Shown piece by piece: positions 33,722 to 36,102 of a stretch of 36,102 nucleotides of DNA. Position 1 is the first letter of the stretch. Every line of letters begins with the position of its first letter. The notes below the pieces were generated by a model. That model made no database searches, had not been told where the DNA came from, and saw nothing but the letters and a program-made list of their open reading frames with translations. The DNA is taken from the NCBI GenBank assembly GCA_903870905.1, contig CAIQEU010000002.1, positions 1 to 36,102 of the forward strand. Reading direction: 5' to 3'. Position numbers and translations under genes: made by a program. The stretch comes from an uncultured Actinomycetes bacterium (lineage in GTDB: Bacteria > Actinomycetota > Acidimicrobiia > Acidimicrobiales > RAAP-2).

Positions 33722-33745
33722 CCGGTTGCTATCCCGGTTGCTATC
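33722..33745. repeat. 12-bp tandem repeat
   Basis: CCGGTTGCTATC occurs twice in direct succession (33722-33733, 33734-33745), in the same noncoding element end. Confidence 0.6.
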
Positions 33746-33812
33746 CCCGAGCCGTCATGGATTTCGCTGCCGACGAGTTGATTCATGACCGCCGACGGTC
33801 GTTCCTCAAACG

Positions 33813-34733
33813 TCACGAATGGTTCCCCAACCGCCGCAGATCGAACGTTCCACCTGCATCGATCACTCGCACGAGATCACCGACTTCCTCAAGCGCCTGT
33901 TCCAGTGAGATCGTGAGACCTTCATCACGGGTCATGTTCTCCCATTCCACTCCCCACCCAGGTTCGGGGGTCATTGCTGGTGGCCACGGATGGAGACCCC
34001 GAAGTTGAAAGATCTCAATGCAGGCGCGTCGAGTCGGCTCGGCGCTTCCTTCGCACAAGGTTCTGAGCAGCATGAGATCGGCGAGATCTCGCACACGAGC
34101 ATTCTCTCGATCGTCAAAGCGCTCAGAACAGGCATGAAGTTTCTGAGCAATTTGATAGCGCAAGGGGAGAAAAGCTACGGACGGAGGAACGGAGAGGTTG
34201 ACGCGCGAGAGGTCGAACGCCAATGCGACACGCTCCGGGCTCGCCGCCGACTCACCCTCAGCCGTGGAGATCTCCAAGGGAATCGTGATGAACGCCTTTC
34301 CTCGGTAGCTGACCTTCACGTCGACACGTACGGGCTTGGGTGAAACCGTCGCACGGGCAATTTCCATTGGCTCGCTGACAATCGCCGTGAAGCCGCTCCA
34401 GCCCCGCTCCAGAGCGTCGCTCGCGAGGGCAAGGCAGACTCCGATATCGCCTCGGAAGCTGGCGTCGAGATCAAGCGAGGATCGAGCAGCGAATCCAAAG
34501 CGCATCTCCATCGCAGTGCCACCCTTGATGACGAACCGATCTCGACCGAGTTCATCCGTCAAACCATCGAGAGCTGAGGCGATCGCGACCGCTCCAATGA
34601 GTCGGCGGAGACGACCAGCCGTCGACGGTGAACCAGAACGGGGAGTGGTCCGGCCCTCTGGATTCTCGCGGGACCACGTATCGATCAGTGAGGCGAGGTC
34701 CTTCTCTCGGCGGGGTGCTTCCGGCGAGTCCAC
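33813..34733 (-). CDS. abiEii: AbiEii/AbiGii-family nucleotidyltransferase toxin (306 aa)
   Basis: Toxin component of a type IV-like AbiE system. The nucleotidyltransferase motif is complete: K70-G-G-T-A (FVIKGGTAMEMRFG) and D88-x-D90 (SSLDLDASF), then the later motif RYQIAQKLHACSERF ... RVRDLADLMLL with its lysine and aspartates. Members bind nucleotides and impair growth when the antitoxin is missing, and some protect against phage. The GTG start lies 2 nt after the antitoxin stop, with AGGG upstream. The first 40 residues are a polar extension. The pair lies just right of the tRNA scar, probably as island cargo. Confidence 0.9.
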   Translation of the reverse strand: MDSPEAPRREKDLASLIDTWSRENPEGRTTPRSGSPSTAGRLRRLIGAVAIASALDGLTDELGRDRFVIKGGTAMEMRFGFAARSSLDLDASFRGDIGVCLALASDALERGWSGFTAIVSEPMEIARATVSPKPVRVDVKVSYRGKAFITIPLEISTAEGESAASPERVALAFDLSRVNLSVPPSVAFLPLRYQIAQKLHACSERFDDRENARVRDLADLMLLRTLCEGSAEPTRRACIEIFQLRGLHPWPPAMTPEPGWGVEWENMTRDEGLTISLEQALEEVGDLVRVIDAGGTFDLRRLGNHS

Positions 34734-34735
34734 GG

Positions 34736-35323
34736 TCAGCCCTCGCTCGCTCCGACAGCAGCGACGGTACTGCGGTCTTCGAGCGCAATGAAGAGGCGCG
34801 CTTCAACCAACGGCGCGAGGAGTTGACGCGATCTCGAGTTCATCAGCGCTTGTTCGATGAGGGACTTCTCGACCCCTGCTCGAATGGCCTGTGCGATGGC
34901 GACGTTGGGGCGAACGACCGGGATCCCATCGATCTCATCGATGTCTCTCGGGCGGAGTGCTTCGGAGACGACGTGAACATTGGCGCCACCCTTTCGGCGG
35001 ACCCGGTGTGCTGGACGCACCACCACGGTGATTCGTCTGGGGTTCACGTCGGCGAGTGACCACAGCGAGAGGGCACTCTCGCCACCAATGGCGTCCCCGT
35101 CTGCCCAAAGGAGCGCTTCATAGAGTTCATCGTTGACACCTCGAGGGAGTGCCAGGACTCGGTAGAGGCCCTGTGCACGTTGTTCTACCCTCCCTGCGCG
35201 CAACAACTGGTGCACGTAGGCCGGACGGATTCCAGCCTCTGCGAGATCTCTCGGACGAACGAATCCGTGCTGCGTTGCGGCCAGCGCCACCAAGCGGTCG
35301 TAGGTTCCCAGAACTTCACTCAT
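34736..35323 (-). CDS. abiEi: AbiEi-type antitoxin, winged-helix regulator (195 aa)
   Basis: The N-terminal winged-helix domain (about 6-60) reads LAATQHGFVRPRDLAEAGIRPAYVHQLLRAGRVEQRAQGLYRV, the standard AbiEi antitoxin pattern. A C-terminal domain with GGESALSLW and GIPVVRPNVAIAQAI follows. It neutralises AbiEii and should repress its own operon. The frame runs back to an ATG at 35359; the ATG at 35323 is preferred because homologous sequence starts there and a -10 box lies 7 nt upstream. Neither has a ribosome site. Confidence 0.88.
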   Translation of the reverse strand: MSEVLGTYDRLVALAATQHGFVRPRDLAEAGIRPAYVHQLLRAGRVEQRAQGLYRVLALPRGVNDELYEALLWADGDAIGGESALSLWSLADVNPRRITVVVRPAHRVRRKGGANVHVVSEALRPRDIDEIDGIPVVRPNVAIAQAIRAGVEKSLIEQALMNSRSRQLLAPLVEARLFIALEDRSTVAAVGASEG

Positions 35324-35330
35324 TGGAGAA

Positions 35331-35359
35331 ACTCTACCAAGAAAGAGCAAGTCTCTCAT
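35331..35359 (-). promoter_or_regulatory. Candidate promoter of the abiEi-abiEii operon
   Basis: On the minus strand ATGAGA (35354-35359) and TAGAGT (35331-35336) are 17 nt apart. TAGAGT is 7 nt before the ATG at 35323, which again fits leaderless transcription. Each box matches the consensus at 4 of 6 positions. TGGAGAAA occurs at 35324-35331 and 35377-35384, a possible repressor-site repeat. Confidence 0.4.
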
Positions 35360-35455
35360 CTACACGGGAAATTCTGTGGAGAAAGTTGTCCATAATCATC
35401 ACTGGCGACCTCCTACGGGTTGACGTCCCCTGAAGTGGTGGCATTTGGGGGGTCC

Positions 35456-35497
35456 GCGAAGTAATGAGAAGCCGCTGCGCCGTCTCGCCTACTTCGC
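35456..35497 (-). terminator. Possible hairpin at the end of the Fn3 gene
   Basis: GCGAAGTA (35456-35463) and its complement TACTTCGC (35490-35497) pair, with an inner GAGA/TCTC. The stem overlaps the stop codon of the minus-strand Fn3 gene. There is no T-run, so the terminator role is tentative. Confidence 0.35.
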
Positions 35498-36102
35498 AGT
35501 CGCCGAGACCTCAACCGAGGCGGTACTCTTCCCCGCTGCGTTGACGGCCCGGATAACGAAGTAGTACTTCGTCCCCTTCGTCAGCGAGCGTGCCGAGTAG
35601 GTGAGCGAGGTGACCAGATTGGCGTTCATTGGCTTTGCTGACTCAAGTCCGGCGCGCGTGCCCTCGTAGATCCAGTAGCCGGTGATGGTGCTGCCACCGT
35701 TGGACTCGGGCAGCTTCCAGATGAGAGTCACCTTCTTGGTGCCGGGGGTCGCCGTAGGGCTCCTCGGCGCGCTGGAGAGGGTTCGAGGGGTCAGGCTGAC
35801 CGGGCTCGACGACGATCCTGCTCCCAGGCTGCTGATCGCAGTCACGGTGAGCGAGTAGGCCATCCCGTTAGTCAGGCCACTCAGCGTGGCTGAGTTCGTT
35901 GAGGCGTCATAGAGCGCGGTCGAAGTGTTCGAGCCGCTGGTGGCGACGAGCTTGTAGAAAAAGATGGGTGCGTCACCAGCACTCGGGGTTGTCCATGCAA
36001 GCGACACTGAGCCATTGGCTGCTGACGAGGAGGAGATGGTCGGGGTTCCCGGCAGCACTGCAGTCGGGGTCAAACTGGCCGGGCTGGAGGGAGATCCCGC
36101 CC
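35489..36102 (-). CDS. Fibronectin type III repeat protein, C-terminal part (5' end beyond window)
   Basis: The frame is open to the right edge with no stop, so the visible 204 residues or so are the C-terminus of a larger protein. Two Fn3 modules can be read: one with VSLAWTTPSAGDAP ... YKLVATSGS ... YSLTVTAISSLGAGSSSS, and a last one with KVTLIWKLPESNGGSTITGYWIYEG ... KYYFVIRAVNAAGKSTAS. The linker SSSPVSLTP recurs at the edge as SSPASLTP, which confirms that the repeat array continues. It is probably secreted or surface-exposed, but neither a signal nor an anchor is in view. It lies in the presumed tRNA-linked island, upstream of abiEi on the same strand. Confidence 0.8.
   Translation of the reverse strand, partial: AGSPSSPASLTPTAVLPGTPTISSSSAANGSVSLAWTTPSAGDAPIFFYKLVATSGSNTSTALYDASTNSATLSGLTNGMAYSLTVTAISSLGAGSSSSPVSLTPRTLSSAPRSPTATPGTKKVTLIWKLPESNGGSTITGYWIYEGTRAGLESAKPMNANLVTSLTYSARSLTKGTKYYFVIRAVNAAGKSTASVEVSATAK

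Larger units (their letters stand above)
33418..33812. other. Noncoding junction with tRNA scar and short repeats
   Basis: No gene is supported here. The left part (33418-33577) shows nothing recognisable. At 33578-33622 lies the tRNA-Arg 3' half. The right part up to the AbiEii stop holds short direct repeats at 33638-33711 and 33722-33745. A frame through 33513-33788 yields GGIRTPNLLIR, the usual spurious peptide from translating a tRNA 3' end. No integrase gene is seen in the window. Confidence 0.6.

Noticed and set aside
33513-33788. 91-aa frame with the peptide GGIRTPNLLIR
   Set aside because: This is the well-known artefact of translating the 3' end of a tRNA gene on the opposite strand.

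Overview
The window looks like chromosomal DNA from a GC-rich actinobacterium, most plausibly a member of Acidimicrobiia. I infer this from the coding style (dense, GTG and TTG starts, 4-nt stop/start overlaps), an F420-type LLM oxidoreductase next to a crotonase and an SDR, DxH-type amidohydrolases, large Thr/Pro-rich secreted proteins, and several TANNNT boxes placed 6-7 nt before start codons (leaderless transcription). The lineage is inference; no rRNA or intact tRNA is present to settle it.

Layout. 6-1339: a complete insertion sequence with 25-bp imperfect terminal inverted repeats. 1447-4544: a NERD-nuclease/superfamily 1 helicase fusion, a SnoaL-like protein and a convergent ADP-ribosylglycohydrolase. 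4650-6950: a secreted CocE/X-Pro dipeptidyl-peptidase-type hydrolase. 6951-11468 (minus): an SDR, PurU, a diaminobutyrate aminotransferase and a diaminobutyrate decarboxylase; the last two together would turn aspartate semialdehyde into 1,3-diaminopropane. 11565-13511: an amidohydrolase and a class II aldolase/adducin protein, meeting a TauE/SafE permease. 14392-17775: a large secreted peptidase with the subtilase fold but a sedolisin-like Ser-Glu-Asp set of residues. 17873-20450: a tightly overlapped crotonase / LLM oxidoreductase / SDR operon. 20474-22401 (minus): an ECF sigma factor and a one-pass membrane partner. 22505-24262: a GT-C membrane protein. 24468-24850: a decayed PepSY-like secreted-protein gene.

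24988-28363 (minus): a 786-residue collagen-like secreted protein with a Fe(II)/2-oxoglutarate dioxygenase gene starting 7 nt downstream. 28576-29739: a protein with two TetR DNA-binding domains. 29802-30224: a VOC protein. 30395-32440: a second GT-C membrane protein. 32555-33417: an XRE regulator plus nucleotidyltransferase pair that looks like a toxin-antitoxin module, with a palindromic operator over its promoter.

33578-33622 is the 3' half of a tRNA-Arg gene (minus strand), the usual scar of site-specific integration. Its orientation puts the inserted element to the right, so the AbiEi/AbiEii toxin-antitoxin pair (33813-35323) and the truncated fibronectin-III protein at the right edge are probably island cargo. 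The most notable items are the peptidase active site, the collagen/dioxygenase pair, the tRNA-scar island with its TA neighbours, the diaminopropane gene pair and the duplicated TetR protein.
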